Source: Kordiimonas gwangyangensis DSM 19435 = JCM 12864 (lineage in GTDB: Bacteria > Pseudomonadota > Alphaproteobacteria > Sphingomonadales > Kordiimonadaceae). From it: DNA of 64,000 nucleotides. The stretch lies in NCBI RefSeq assembly GCF_000375545.1, contig NZ_AQXF01000002.1, forward strand, positions 160,716-224,715. The letters are read 5' to 3'. Under the pieces are notes generated by a model. The model was not told the DNA's origin. It was given only the letters and a program-made list of their open reading frames with translations, and ran no database searches. Shown in pieces: positions 20,310 to 28,959 of this stretch. Within the stretch, counting starts at the first letter, position 1. Each line of letters starts with the position of its first letter. A program made the translations under genes and the position numbers.

Positions 20310-21683
20310 ATGAAAGTAATAGTCTGTGGCGCGGGGCAGGTTGGCTTCAATATCGCGAAGCACCTAGCTGACCAACAGAATGATGTCACGGTGATCGACC
20401 GGTCACCGGAACTGATCCGCAAGATCAGTGAATCGCTTGATATTCAGGCGCTCGTTGGGCATGCGTCTGACCCGTCGATGCTTGCTAAAGCTGGTGCAGC
20501 GGATGCTGAACTTCTTGTCGCTGTTACATGGTCAGATGAAGTCAATATGGTGGCTTGTCAGGTGGCCAGTTCGCTTTTCAGTGTACCGACAAAAGTGGCG
20601 CGTATCCGTAACCAGACTTACCTCAAGCCCATGTGGGCTGATCTGTTCTCGCGCGATAATATGCCTATCGACGTGATCATCTCACCTGAACTTGAGGTTG
20701 CGCAGGCATTGCACCGGCGCTTGCAGGTGCCAGGTGCCTTCAACATGGTACCCTTTGTTGACGGCAAGGTGCGCCTGATCGGCTTGGTGCTTGACGAAAA
20801 CTGCCCGGTAATTGAGACACCGCTCCGCCAGCTCACGGAGCTGTTCCCGAACTTGCAGACAACGGTGATGTCTGTTGTTCGAGCAAACAAGATTTTTGTG
20901 CCCCGCAGCGATGACCAGCTTCAGGCCGGTGATGCGATCTATATCGCGGTTGATGCCAAAATGTCTGAGCGCACGATGGCGGTGTTCGGGCATGAGGAAA
21001 AAGCGGCCCAGAGACTTGTGATTGTAGGTGGTGGTAATATCGGTCTTTTCCTCGCACGCCTTTTGGAGGATAACGCCAAAACCAACGTCAAGATCATTGA
21101 ATTTGATAAGGAACGCGCGGCGATCATTGCTGAAAAGCTGAAGCACGCCGTTGTCATCAATGGGGATGCGCTGGACCGTGAAATCCTGCAGGAAGCCAAT
21201 ATTTCGCAGGCTGACACGATTGTGTCCGTGGCAAACGATGACGAAGTGAACATTCTGTCGTCGTTGCTCGCCAAGCAGCAGGGCTGCCCGCGCGCTATTA
21301 CGCTTATGAACAACCCGATCTATGCAAGCCTTGTTGGTTCGCTCGGGATTGACGTGGCGCTCGACCCACGCGAAACGACGGTTTCATCGATTGTGCGGCA
21401 CATTCGCCGCGGCCGCATTCGCGATCTTTACAGTATCTTTGAAGGTAAGGCCGAGATCATCGAGGCTGAGGTCATTGAAGGATCAGTGGTTGCAGGCAAG
21501 ACAATTGGCGAATTACGGTTACATGGCGATGTGAAGTTCGGCATGATCGTTCGTGATGAAGACGCTATTGTCCCACACTCCGATACTGTGCTGCAAGGCG
21601 GTGACCGCGTCGTGATCCTCGCGCTTTCTGAAGCGGTGAAGAAGATCGAGCAGCTTTTTTCCGCGCGCGCGGACCTGTTCTAG
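20310..21683 (+). CDS. trkA: Potassium uptake protein TrkA (NAD-binding gating subunit)
   Basis: Peripheral membrane protein of 457 residues with two tandem RCK units, each a Rossmann domain plus TrkA_C domain. The two nucleotide-binding motifs are GAGQVGFNIAKHL at residue 6 and GGGNIGLFLARLL near 240. It gates the TrkH channel in response to NADH/ATP. It starts 37 bp after ntrX and is followed 6 bp later by trkH. The eight-gene run dusB to trkH is arranged as in other alphaproteobacteria. Confidence 0.95.
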   Translation: MKVIVCGAGQVGFNIAKHLADQQNDVTVIDRSPELIRKISESLDIQALVGHASDPSMLAKAGAADAELLVAVTWSDEVNMVACQVASSLFSVPTKVARIRNQTYLKPMWADLFSRDNMPIDVIISPELEVAQALHRRLQVPGAFNMVPFVDGKVRLIGLVLDENCPVIETPLRQLTELFPNLQTTVMSVVRANKIFVPRSDDQLQAGDAIYIAVDAKMSERTMAVFGHEEKAAQRLVIVGGGNIGLFLARLLEDNAKTNVKIIEFDKERAAIIAEKLKHAVVINGDALDREILQEANISQADTIVSVANDDEVNILSSLLAKQQGCPRAITLMNNPIYASLVGSLGIDVALDPRETTVSSIVRHIRRGRIRDLYSIFEGKAEIIEAEVIEGSVVAGKTIGELRLHGDVKFGMIVRDEDAIVPHSDTVLQGGDRVVILALSEAVKKIEQLFSARADLF

Positions 21684-21689
21684 CCTCAC

Positions 21690-23129
21690 ATGTGGACGAG
21701 CCGCCTTTTTTACCTGATTGGCTGTTGGATCATTATCCTGGCAATAACGCAGCTTGTGCCGTTTTTTGTTGCGCTCTTTCTCAGGGAATGGGAAGCGGCG
21801 AGCGGCTTTTTTGCTTCGATTTCCATCGTGCTGCTGGTGGGCGGTTCGCTCTACCTTGGTTTCAGGTCGTCTGAACGAGTGCGCATGCGCAAGCTCACGA
21901 TCCTGCTGCCGATTGTGGGCGGTATTTGTCTCGCTTTTGCAGCGGGTCTGCCGTTCTTTTTCCTGTTCCCGGATGCGGGACTGGTACCCGCTTTCTATGA
22001 AGGTATGTCGCTTCTCACGACGACAGGCGCGAGTGCCTATGAAGGGGCCGTGGAAGAATACCGCTCTTTGCAGTTATGGAGACTGCTTGCGGCGTGGCTT
22101 GGTGGCTTCATGGCAATATGCATCACGCTTTCCCTGCTGACGGCGCTCAATAGCGGCGGGCTTCAGTTGCACCGTTCCGCATTGCCATATGGCGATAGTG
22201 ACAAAGGCTATCCGCGCCTGCGTGCAACGGCCCAGTCACTTTTCCCGCTCTATGCTTTCGTGACCGCACTCTGCTGCCTGCTTCTTATGTTCGGTGGTCA
22301 GTCGTTTGGTGACGCGGCCATGCTTGCCATGGCTGCGATTAGTACCACCGGCATTTCACCGAATTCCGGGCATGTGCTAAGCAATGGTTGGGTGCAGTTT
22401 ATAGTTCTGGTTTTCTCGTTGATAGCCATCATGAACTGGGACCTTCATTATGCGCGTATCAAGCAATTGAAGGTTGCGGGAACCTTTGGTGAGGAGACAC
22501 GCTCACTACTGATCATTGCAGGCCTGGGTACACTTGTCCTCTATCTGCTGTCCGGAAATTATGACATTGGCTCGTTGTGGGGAAGCATGTTTGCCGCTAT
22601 GTCGGCGTTGGCAACCACTGGGTTTCAAACACAGTATGATCCCGGCATTGGCGGCGCGCTTCCTGTCACAATTATCATTATCGTTCTGACCTGTATCGGG
22701 GGCTCCGTTGCGGGCACGTCTGGCGGGCTCAAGCAGTTGCGCGTCGCGGTTATCTATTTGCTCGGGCGAGGGGAGGTCGACCGGCTCGCCCATCCGCACG
22801 GCGTCAGGTTGCAGAAATTTGATGGCGGACCGGTGGAGAGCAAAGATATCGAAGCCGTCTGGCTTTTGCTTGGAGGTTTTGTATTCCTGTTCACCATCGG
22901 GGCCCTGATTTTGGCAATTCTGGGCATCAGCTTTCAGGAGGCTGTCGCGCTTACCTTGTCTTCCATGACGCTGTCCGCGCCACTCGCTGGTGTCATCGAC
23001 CCATATTTTCCCGGCTTCTCCGGTCTCAGGGATAGCGACTATATATTGTTATCGTTTTTGATGCTGATTGGCAGGGTCGAAGCGTCCCTTTTTCTGGCAC
23101 TTTTCGCAAAATCCATGTGGCGCGGATAA
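21690..23129 (+). CDS. trkH: Potassium uptake channel subunit TrkH
   Basis: Integral membrane protein of 479 residues from the TrkH/KtrB superfamily with about ten to twelve hydrophobic helices. Four pore-loop signatures carry selectivity-filter residues: LLTTTGASAYEG, AAISTTGISPNSG, SALATTGFQTQYD and a final, more divergent one around LSSMTLSAPLAGV. It forms the potassium channel that pairs with TrkA encoded 6 bp upstream. The C-terminus (LLIGRVEASLFLALF) is as in the family. Confidence 0.94.
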   Translation: MWTSRLFYLIGCWIIILAITQLVPFFVALFLREWEAASGFFASISIVLLVGGSLYLGFRSSERVRMRKLTILLPIVGGICLAFAAGLPFFFLFPDAGLVPAFYEGMSLLTTTGASAYEGAVEEYRSLQLWRLLAAWLGGFMAICITLSLLTALNSGGLQLHRSALPYGDSDKGYPRLRATAQSLFPLYAFVTALCCLLLMFGGQSFGDAAMLAMAAISTTGISPNSGHVLSNGWVQFIVLVFSLIAIMNWDLHYARIKQLKVAGTFGEETRSLLIIAGLGTLVLYLLSGNYDIGSLWGSMFAAMSALATTGFQTQYDPGIGGALPVTIIIIVLTCIGGSVAGTSGGLKQLRVAVIYLLGRGEVDRLAHPHGVRLQKFDGGPVESKDIEAVWLLLGGFVFLFTIGALILAILGISFQEAVALTLSSMTLSAPLAGVIDPYFPGFSGLRDSDYILLSFLMLIGRVEASLFLALFAKSMWRG

Positions 23130-23302
23130 TTATCGTAAAGTCTGTTGACCAAAACCAGCAACGTCTGACATATATGTAACCGCGCGTAATCGCTGGTGAC
23201 GGGAAAAACTATGGCTTTACCGGAGCTAAAAACAAGGCGGTGCGGGCTATCGCTCTTAAGGCTGATATAATTAGAAAATCAAATAAAGAAAACGGACAGT
23301 CC

Positions 23303-23548
23303 ATGTCAGAAAAAAATCAGAACCTCCAGGACGTCTTTCTCAATGCCGTTCGCAAATCCAAGACGCCGGTAACGGTGTTTTTAGTCAATGGTGTTAAACT
23401 TCAGGGAGTTATCACCTGGTTCGACAACTTCTGTGTTTTGTTGCGCCGGGACGGGCATTCCCAGCTTGTTTACAAGCATGCAATCTCTACCGTGATGCCG
23501 TCTGGCCCAGTGCAACTGTTTGAGCCGGAAAAAGACCTAGAGGGTTAA
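23303..23548 (+). CDS. hfq: RNA chaperone Hfq
   Basis: Sm-like hexameric RNA chaperone of 81 residues. Sm1 ([19 protein letters not shown]) and Sm2 (YKHAIST) motifs are intact, with the distal/proximal RNA-binding residues of the N-terminal [14 protein letters not shown]. It promotes small RNA-mRNA pairing. The ATG at 23303 gives the usual N-terminus; an upstream in-frame extension to 23240 is not Hfq-like. The 173 bp between trkH and this start probably holds its promoter. hflX follows at once, as is common. Confidence 0.97.
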   Translation: MSEKNQNLQDVFLNAVRKSKTPVTVFLVNGVKLQGVITWFDNFCVLLRRDGHSQLVYKHAISTVMPSGPVQLFEPEKDLEG

Positions 23549-24922
23549 TTGGCAAACAAGACTGAAGACCGTTCGGCCGAGCGGTCGGGTGGCGGCTGGT
23601 CGACAGAAGGACTTGGCTACCTGCAGGATCAGGAAGCCAAGCAACGGGTGTATGTTGTACACCCGTTCATGCGTGATCGCGCTGACACATCTCACCTGAA
23701 ACGCTCGCCAGAAGCACGCCTTGCGGAGGCTATGGGCCTTGCAGAGGCTATCGATGTTGAGCTCGTTGGCGGCGAAATCATCGCCATGCGTGAACGCCGT
23801 CCCGCGACGCTTATCGGCACAGGTAAAATCGAAGAACTTAAGGAATTTGTCAAAGAGCATGAGATCGATCTCCTGGTCTTTGATTGTGAGCTGAGCCCCG
23901 GCCAGCAGCGCAACCTTGAGCGTGAAACCAAAACCAAGGTGATTGACCGGACGGCTCTGATTCTTGAGATTTTTGGAGCCCGCGCCAGTACAAAAGAGGG
24001 TGAGCTTCAGGTTGAGCTTGCACACCTTGAGTATCAGCGCAGCCGGCTCGTCCGGTCCTGGACTCACTTGGAGCGTCAACGCGGCGGCTCCGGTTTCATG
24101 GGCGGACCTGGTGAAACGCAGATTGAGGCTGACCGCCGAATCATCGCGGACCGTATCACGCGCATCAAACGTCAGCTTGAGCAGGTCACCAAGACCCGCA
24201 CATTGCATCGCGCAGGCCGCCAGAAAGCGCCATACCCAATCGTTGCACTTGTCGGTTATACCAACGCGGGCAAGTCAACGCTGTTCAATCGGCTAACAAA
24301 AGCTGAGGTTTTGGCCGAAGACATGCTGTTCGCCACGCTCGACCCCACGATGCGTGCGGTAGAGTTGGACGGTGGACGGCGGATTATCCTGTCTGACACT
24401 GTGGGCTTTATCTCTGAGCTTCCAACAACGCTTGTTGCTGCATTCCGGGCTACGCTCGAGGAAGTCTGCGAAGCGGATCTCATTGTGCACGTGCGGGATG
24501 CGTCGCACCCGGACACCGAGATACAGAAGCTCGATGTGGAAGCGGTGTTGGGTGAGTTGGGCGTAGAGCTTGTTGAGGAAGGCGAGGGCACGCCGTTCGT
24601 TGAAGCACTGAACAAGATCGACCTGATGCCCCAGGATGAGCGTGACGCACTTGTAACCCTTGATGCACGGGTGCCGCGGACAGTCGCTATTTCTGGCCTG
24701 ACCGGCGACGGCTGTGACAGGCTGCTTGAGGCGATCGACCTCACACTCAGCAGCGCAGACATGCGCCTGAAGGTGGAGGTACCCTATAGTGACGGTGCGA
24801 CCCAGGCTTGGCTTCACGCCAACAGCCGGATTGTTGTCGAGGAACATCGGGAAAAGGCCGTCTACTACGAGGTCTATGTCGACCCCGTTGCATGGGCGAA
24901 GTACAAAAGCAGGCAGCGCTGA
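23549..24922 (+). CDS. hflX: GTPase HflX, ribosome rescue factor
   Basis: Ribosome-associated GTPase of 457 residues that splits stalled or stressed ribosomes. The HflX-specific N-terminal domain ends in the GFMGGPGETQIEADRR motif, followed by a GTPase domain with G1 GYTNAGKST, G3 DTVGFI and G4 NKIDLM. Translation appears to start at TTG (23549), which directly abuts the hfq stop with GAGGG upstream; no closer ATG gives a complete N-terminus. It ends 3 bp before the convergent mazG stop. Confidence 0.94.
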   Translation: MANKTEDRSAERSGGGWSTEGLGYLQDQEAKQRVYVVHPFMRDRADTSHLKRSPEARLAEAMGLAEAIDVELVGGEIIAMRERRPATLIGTGKIEELKEFVKEHEIDLLVFDCELSPGQQRNLERETKTKVIDRTALILEIFGARASTKEGELQVELAHLEYQRSRLVRSWTHLERQRGGSGFMGGPGETQIEADRRIIADRITRIKRQLEQVTKTRTLHRAGRQKAPYPIVALVGYTNAGKSTLFNRLTKAEVLAEDMLFATLDPTMRAVELDGGRRIILSDTVGFISELPTTLVAAFRATLEEVCEADLIVHVRDASHPDTEIQKLDVEAVLGELGVELVEEGEGTPFVEALNKIDLMPQDERDALVTLDARVPRTVAISGLTGDGCDRLLEAIDLTLSSADMRLKVEVPYSDGATQAWLHANSRIVVEEHREKAVYYEVYVDPVAWAKYKSRQR

Positions 24923-24925
24923 GTT

Positions 24926-25744
24926 TTACTGCGCTGCCTTCTCCTCAGCTTTGGCGATGTTCCAAAGGGAATCCATTTCTTCAAGAGTGGATTCTTTTGG
25001 GGATTTTCCTTTTTTACCGAGAAGTTCTTCGATTTTATGAAAGCGACGCTCGAACTTGGCGTTGGTGCCCCGCAGGGCCTCCTCCGGGTCAACGTCAAGA
25101 TGCCGCGCAAGGTTCGCCATCACAAACAACAGGTCGCCCAGTTCGTCTTTGATGCGCGCGCGGTCGGGCTCGTTCGCATGGACCTCTGCGACAAGCTCGG
25201 CTGCTTCTTCCTGCATTTTTGCCAGTACGTCAGTGGTTTCCGACCAATCAAAGCCGACACGTGCTGCACGCTTTTGCAGCTTCACGGCACGGAGAAGAGC
25301 GGGCAAACTGATGGAGACGCCGTCCAACGCTGAGGGCGCACGTCCTTCTGACGCTGCCTTTTTCGCACGTTCCTTAGCCTTTTGGGCTTCCCATGCGCCA
25401 ACTTGTGCGTCGGCGGTCGCAATATCCGCATCCCCAAAGACATGCGGATGGCGGCGAACCATCTTCTCGCTCACATTTTGCACAACATCCGAGAAGGAGA
25501 ACAGGCCTTCTTCCGCTGCCATTTGGGCATGGAAAACAGCTTGGAACAACAGGTCACCCAGTTCGTCTTTAAGCGCTTCCATGTCGCCAGCGCGGATCGC
25601 CTCGTCAACCTCATAGGCTTCTTCAATGGTGTAGGGCGCTATGGTCTCAAACGTTTGCTCCACGTCCCACGGACATCCGCCCTCTTTCGCGCGCAGGCGC
25701 GCCATGATTTGAAGAAGGTCATCCATTGAATATTTCGTTGCCAT
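24926..25744 (-). CDS. mazG: Nucleoside triphosphate pyrophosphohydrolase MazG
   Basis: House-cleaning NTP pyrophosphatase of 272 residues with two tandem MazG domains. The first has the metal-binding EEAYEVDEAI and DELGDLLFQAVFHAQ, the second KMQEEAAELVAEV and DELGDLLFVMANLARHL. It hydrolyses canonical and damaged NTPs to NMP and is linked to the stringent response. The ATG at 25744 (MATKYSMDDL) is the family-like start; the frame is open further upstream to 25786. Confidence 0.94.
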   Translation of the reverse strand: MATKYSMDDLLQIMARLRAKEGGCPWDVEQTFETIAPYTIEEAYEVDEAIRAGDMEALKDELGDLLFQAVFHAQMAAEEGLFSFSDVVQNVSEKMVRRHPHVFGDADIATADAQVGAWEAQKAKERAKKAASEGRAPSALDGVSISLPALLRAVKLQKRAARVGFDWSETTDVLAKMQEEAAELVAEVHANEPDRARIKDELGDLLFVMANLARHLDVDPEEALRGTNAKFERRFHKIEELLGKKGKSPKESTLEEMDSLWNIAKAEEKAAQ

Positions 25745-25839
25745 TAAAAATCTCGGTAATTCGGTTGAAATATGAGCCAGCTTCATGCCTTAAGTAGTGC
25801 GGGTCAAGTACCGAGCTGAATTTTGAAGGGGTCGTGCTG

Positions 25840-26793
25840 ATGCAGAATATTTTCCGTACCTTTGTTGCGCTCATTGTCGCAACCTTTTTGTCGTGGACAG
25901 TGTCGGCGGAGACCGTCCCTCAGCCGACTGACCCGGATGTCAGATATTATATCGAAGTGCCTTCCGGCGGTCTGCCAGCTTTCTTCAGATACCATCCGAT
26001 GCGTGTGCCGCTGGTTAGTCACCACCGGGGCGGACCGGCACCCGGGTATCCGGAAAACGCGATTGAGACGATGGATAATGCGTTGCGGTACGGTTTTGGT
26101 CTCATGGAGGTTGATGTTGCCGAGCTTCGCGACGGAAGCCTTATCCTCATGCATGACGATACGCTGGACCGCACGACAACCGGGCAGGGTGGCGTCACAG
26201 ATAAAACGCTCGACGATATTCTCAAGTTGCAACTTGTCGACAACGAGGGTGTGGCGACAAGCTATAAAGTGCCAACTCTGCAGCAGGCGCTGTCTTGGGC
26301 AGTAGGCAAGGCAATCCTGACGCTTGATATCAAGAGAGGGACAGATTTTGCTAAAGTCGCGGCCGCGGTGAAGGCTGCGGGTGCTGAAGACTATGCAGTG
26401 GCGATTACCTACTCCCTCGATCAAGCCAAAAGCTATTACGAGATTGCGCCCTGGATGATGCAAACCATCTCCATGTATGATGAGGAAGATATTGCGGCTG
26501 TGAAAGCGAGCGGTATTGAGCCGTCGAGAGTCATCGCATGGACCGGAACTCGGCAGCAGGCGGAAAGCTTCTATGCAGCTGTGCACGCCGAGGGCTGGCG
26601 GACAATCTCGGGGACCTTTGCCCTCGATAAAGAGCTTGCGGTTTCAGGCGCGGACCAGAAGTATCTCTCGATATATAAGCTCGGCGTTGATGTTATTGCG
26701 ACCGACAGATTTTGGGCAGTGCAGGGGCTGATCCGAAATCCAAATCTATTTTATTTTGTGCGTCGCCCGGCTGCGCTCTCGAAGGAAAATTGA
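25840..26793 (+). CDS. Exported glycerophosphodiester phosphodiesterase family protein
   Basis: A 317-residue GDPD-fold TIM-barrel enzyme with an N-terminal signal peptide (about 1-24, cleaved after TVSA). The catalytic block is clear: SHHRGG near residue 60, PENAIETM, then EVDVAELRDGSLILMHDDTLDRTTTG, supplying the HR, E-D and H-D residues of the family. It probably hydrolyses glycerophosphodiesters or related diesters in the periplasm. ATG at 25840 is used; the open frame begins six bases earlier with GTG. Its stop overlaps the next start (TGATG), so it is coupled to the PAP2 phosphatase, suggesting joint lipid head-group turnover. Confidence 0.9.
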   Translation: MQNIFRTFVALIVATFLSWTVSAETVPQPTDPDVRYYIEVPSGGLPAFFRYHPMRVPLVSHHRGGPAPGYPENAIETMDNALRYGFGLMEVDVAELRDGSLILMHDDTLDRTTTGQGGVTDKTLDDILKLQLVDNEGVATSYKVPTLQQALSWAVGKAILTLDIKRGTDFAKVAAAVKAAGAEDYAVAITYSLDQAKSYYEIAPWMMQTISMYDEEDIAAVKASGIEPSRVIAWTGTRQQAESFYAAVHAEGWRTISGTFALDKELAVSGADQKYLSIYKLGVDVIATDRFWAVQGLIRNPNLFYFVRRPAALSKEN

Positions 26794-27425
26794 TGTCATC
26801 AAAGTCTTTTGCAATGCCATTGCTTTTTGCTGTGCTCTTCAGTGTCTGGATGGTGCTTACATTCTCTGGAGCTTTGGCGCCGTTTGACGAAGCAGGGTTG
26901 CTTATGTTTCGGGACGACAGTCTGGCGCCGGTAGGCGGGCAGACTATGGTTGCTGTCATGACTGGCGTAACCCATCTGGGCGACAGTATAACCGCGATTG
27001 TAGCCGCTGTACTTGCGATCGGTTATGTGCTTCTGCGTGGCGCGTGCAAACTGGCTGTTTGGGGCAGTCTGGCGTTGGTGGGCTTGTTTCTGCTGAGCCC
27101 ACTGTTGAAACTTTTGTTTGGCAGGGCGCGCCCCGATATTGTTGAGCACCTTGTGCATGCATCGACAAACAGTTTCCCGAGCGGGCACGCCATCAGATCA
27201 TTCGGCATCTACTTGCTTATCTTTATGATTTTGCGCGGGTTTTTGCCGCGACACCTACGCACGCCGGCTGTTGTGGTCGTACTTCTGGTAGCGCTAGCGA
27301 CCGGTATTAGCCGTGTCTATCTCGGCGTGCATTGGCCGACAGACGTCATCGCCAGTTGGCTCGTTACATTTACGTGGGTAACCATTTGGCAAGAAAAACT
27401 GAGCTACAAGAAAGATGTCGTTTAG
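26793..27425 (+). CDS. PAP2-family membrane phosphatase
   Basis: A 210-residue membrane phosphatase of the phosphatidic acid phosphatase type 2 family with about six hydrophobic helices. The three signature parts are complete: KLLFGRARP, FPSGHA and SRVYLGVHWPTDV. Members dephosphorylate phosphatidate, undecaprenyl diphosphate or similar lipids on the periplasmic face; the substrate is not deducible here. Translationally coupled to the upstream diesterase through TGATG. Confidence 0.92.
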   Translation: MSSKSFAMPLLFAVLFSVWMVLTFSGALAPFDEAGLLMFRDDSLAPVGGQTMVAVMTGVTHLGDSITAIVAAVLAIGYVLLRGACKLAVWGSLALVGLFLLSPLLKLLFGRARPDIVEHLVHASTNSFPSGHAIRSFGIYLLIFMILRGFLPRHLRTPAVVVVLLVALATGISRVYLGVHWPTDVIASWLVTFTWVTIWQEKLSYKKDVV

Positions 27426-27487
27426 AAATCCCCTGCACAACGTTGCCTTTCAACGCGTAACCGGCTAAGGATGATATGACAAAAGTG

Positions 27488-27518
27488 TTAAACGGCGCTT
27501 GGGGGAGTGGCCGTTTAA
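27488..27518 (+). terminator. Hairpin after the PAP2 gene
   Basis: A perfect 9-bp inverted repeat (TTAAACGGC at 488-496 of this kilobase, complement at 510-518) with a 13-nt G-rich loop, 62 bases after the PAP2 stop and 47 bases before the next gene. It has no T-run, so it could be a terminator or an operator for the downstream gene. Confidence 0.4.
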
Positions 27519-27565
27519 ATAAGTACCGAGCCTAAGTTATTGGTTCAGGGGTTTTTTAGGGGGGA

Positions 27566-28477
27566 ATGGGGTATATGAACGAAATAGCCATGTATGAGTT
27601 TGAGGCTAAGACACGCCCAGTTTGGTCAAATAAACCGAAAATTCGTAGTGCGGAAAACCAGAACAGTCGCGATTTCACGGCTATTGTTTTGGCTGGAACC
27701 CGTCGCGATGATGATCCTGTTGCAGCACTAATCGGCGGACAGTTTAAAGCTTTGGTCCCCATTTGCGGTGAACCAATGATCTCCCGTGTCGTGAAAGCGC
27801 TGGCATTCTCTGGATCGGTAAAGCGTATCGTGATCGTATTTGACGAACCTGAGTTGCTGTTTGCAGCATGCCCGACGCTTCAAGAGGAAGTGGGCGATGT
27901 TGCGATTGAGGTGAAGCCATGTGCCGATACGATCTGCTGCAGCGTTGATGCCGCGATTAAAGGCGCGCAGGCTGAATGGCCGTTTCTGGTGACCACAGCA
28001 GACCATGCTTTGCTGACTTCCGAAATGGTAGACAAGTTTTGCAATGACGCACGCAGCCGTAAAGGCTTGGCCGTTGGGTTTGTGGAACGCTCTTATCTGG
28101 AGGCGGCACACCCTGGCTCCAAGCGCACATATCTGCCTTTCAGAGAAACGCAGCTCTCCGGTGCCAACTTGTTCGCGTTCCTTACAGAAGAAGCGCTGCC
28201 CGTGCTTCAATTCTGGCGGGCTATTGAACAAAAACGCAAGAAGCCCTGGCAGCTTTTTAAAGCGTTCGGTTACAAGAATCTATTTGGGCTCTTGTTCAAG
28301 AGATTTACGGTTGATCAGGCTTTCGAGCGCGCGTCAAGTGTGCTTGGGGTAGATGCACGCGCAGTGCGGTTGCCTTTTGCTGAAGCCGCAATTGATGTTG
28401 ATACAGCACTCGACTACGAACAAGTGAGCGAGATACTCAGGATGCGAGAAACCGCGGCTGCGGCGCTGGCCTACTGA
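27566..28477 (+). CDS. MobA-like NTP transferase domain protein
   Basis: A 303-residue protein with a nucleotidyltransferase (GT-A) fold. The nucleotide-binding loop reads AIVLAGTRRDDDPVAALIGG with KALVPICGEPMISRVVKAL after it, and the metal-binding aspartate is in FLVTTADHALLT (about residue 140). This is the MobA/IspD/GlmU-like NTP_transf_3 family. A C-terminal part (about 220-300) is family-specific. The substrate is unknown. An AGGGGGG ribosome site precedes the start; ATG 27575 is an alternative. It stands alone as a single-gene unit after a hairpin. Confidence 0.8.
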   Translation: MGYMNEIAMYEFEAKTRPVWSNKPKIRSAENQNSRDFTAIVLAGTRRDDDPVAALIGGQFKALVPICGEPMISRVVKALAFSGSVKRIVIVFDEPELLFAACPTLQEEVGDVAIEVKPCADTICCSVDAAIKGAQAEWPFLVTTADHALLTSEMVDKFCNDARSRKGLAVGFVERSYLEAAHPGSKRTYLPFRETQLSGANLFAFLTEEALPVLQFWRAIEQKRKKPWQLFKAFGYKNLFGLLFKRFTVDQAFERASSVLGVDARAVRLPFAEAAIDVDTALDYEQVSEILRMRETAAAALAY

Positions 28478-28492
28478 TTGATCGGAAGCTAA

Positions 28493-28759
28493 TCAGCTGG
28501 ACTTGCGAATGCGGGAATTGCACCGCGGGCAGTCCAGCTTTCTGCGGCTTAGCAGAACCCATCGCTTTATATTGAGGTTAAATATCTGACCGCAGGCGTG
28601 ACAACGACGCTTCTGGCGGCTCATCAGATGTACACCCACAAGCAGCATAATTCCAGCAAGCACGACAGCAATCGCTGTTGCATGGAAATAGGCAACCAAC
28701 GTCGCTGGTGCTATAAAAAACAGTAGGAAGAAACCCCAGAATTTGTCAGTCGCTGTCAT
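28493..28759 (-). CDS. Small membrane protein with zinc-ribbon tail
   Basis: An 88-residue protein: two hydrophobic helices (about residues 6-25 and 27-46) followed by a positively charged cytoplasmic tail with two CxxC pairs (CHACG and CPRC), a likely zinc ribbon. I do not recognise the family. The ATG at 28759 is preferred to a GTG three codons upstream. It is convergent with the preceding gene at a 15-bp distance. Confidence 0.6.
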   Translation of the reverse strand: MTATDKFWGFFLLFFIAPATLVAYFHATAIAVVLAGIMLLVGVHLMSRQKRRCHACGQIFNLNIKRWVLLSRRKLDCPRCNSRIRKSS

Positions 28760-28907
28760 AGATTGCACCGTGGAAACGAAGTTAGTGATCTAATCGCAGG
28801 TTCTTAATGACCCTCTATCTTCCTTCGCATTTAAAACTATAACTTTCAATAAATCGTTAAAATTTTAAATACCAATCTATGGTTTAATAATTTCTTCATA
28901 TGAAGGC

Positions 28908-28939
28908 GTAATGAAGCAGTCAGCATGACGCTTCATTAC
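28908..28939 (-). terminator. Long hairpin downstream of the beta-helix gene
   Basis: GTAATGAAGC (28908-28917) pairs perfectly with GCTTCATTAC (28930-28939), and the inner GTCA/TGAC continues the stem after one bulged A, giving 14 pairs around a GCA loop. It lies 21 bp beyond the stop of the reverse-strand beta-helix gene in an AT-rich, gene-free stretch, which fits a terminator, although no clear U-run follows. Confidence 0.5.
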
Positions 28940-28959
28940 TTGTTATATGTGGCGTCGTA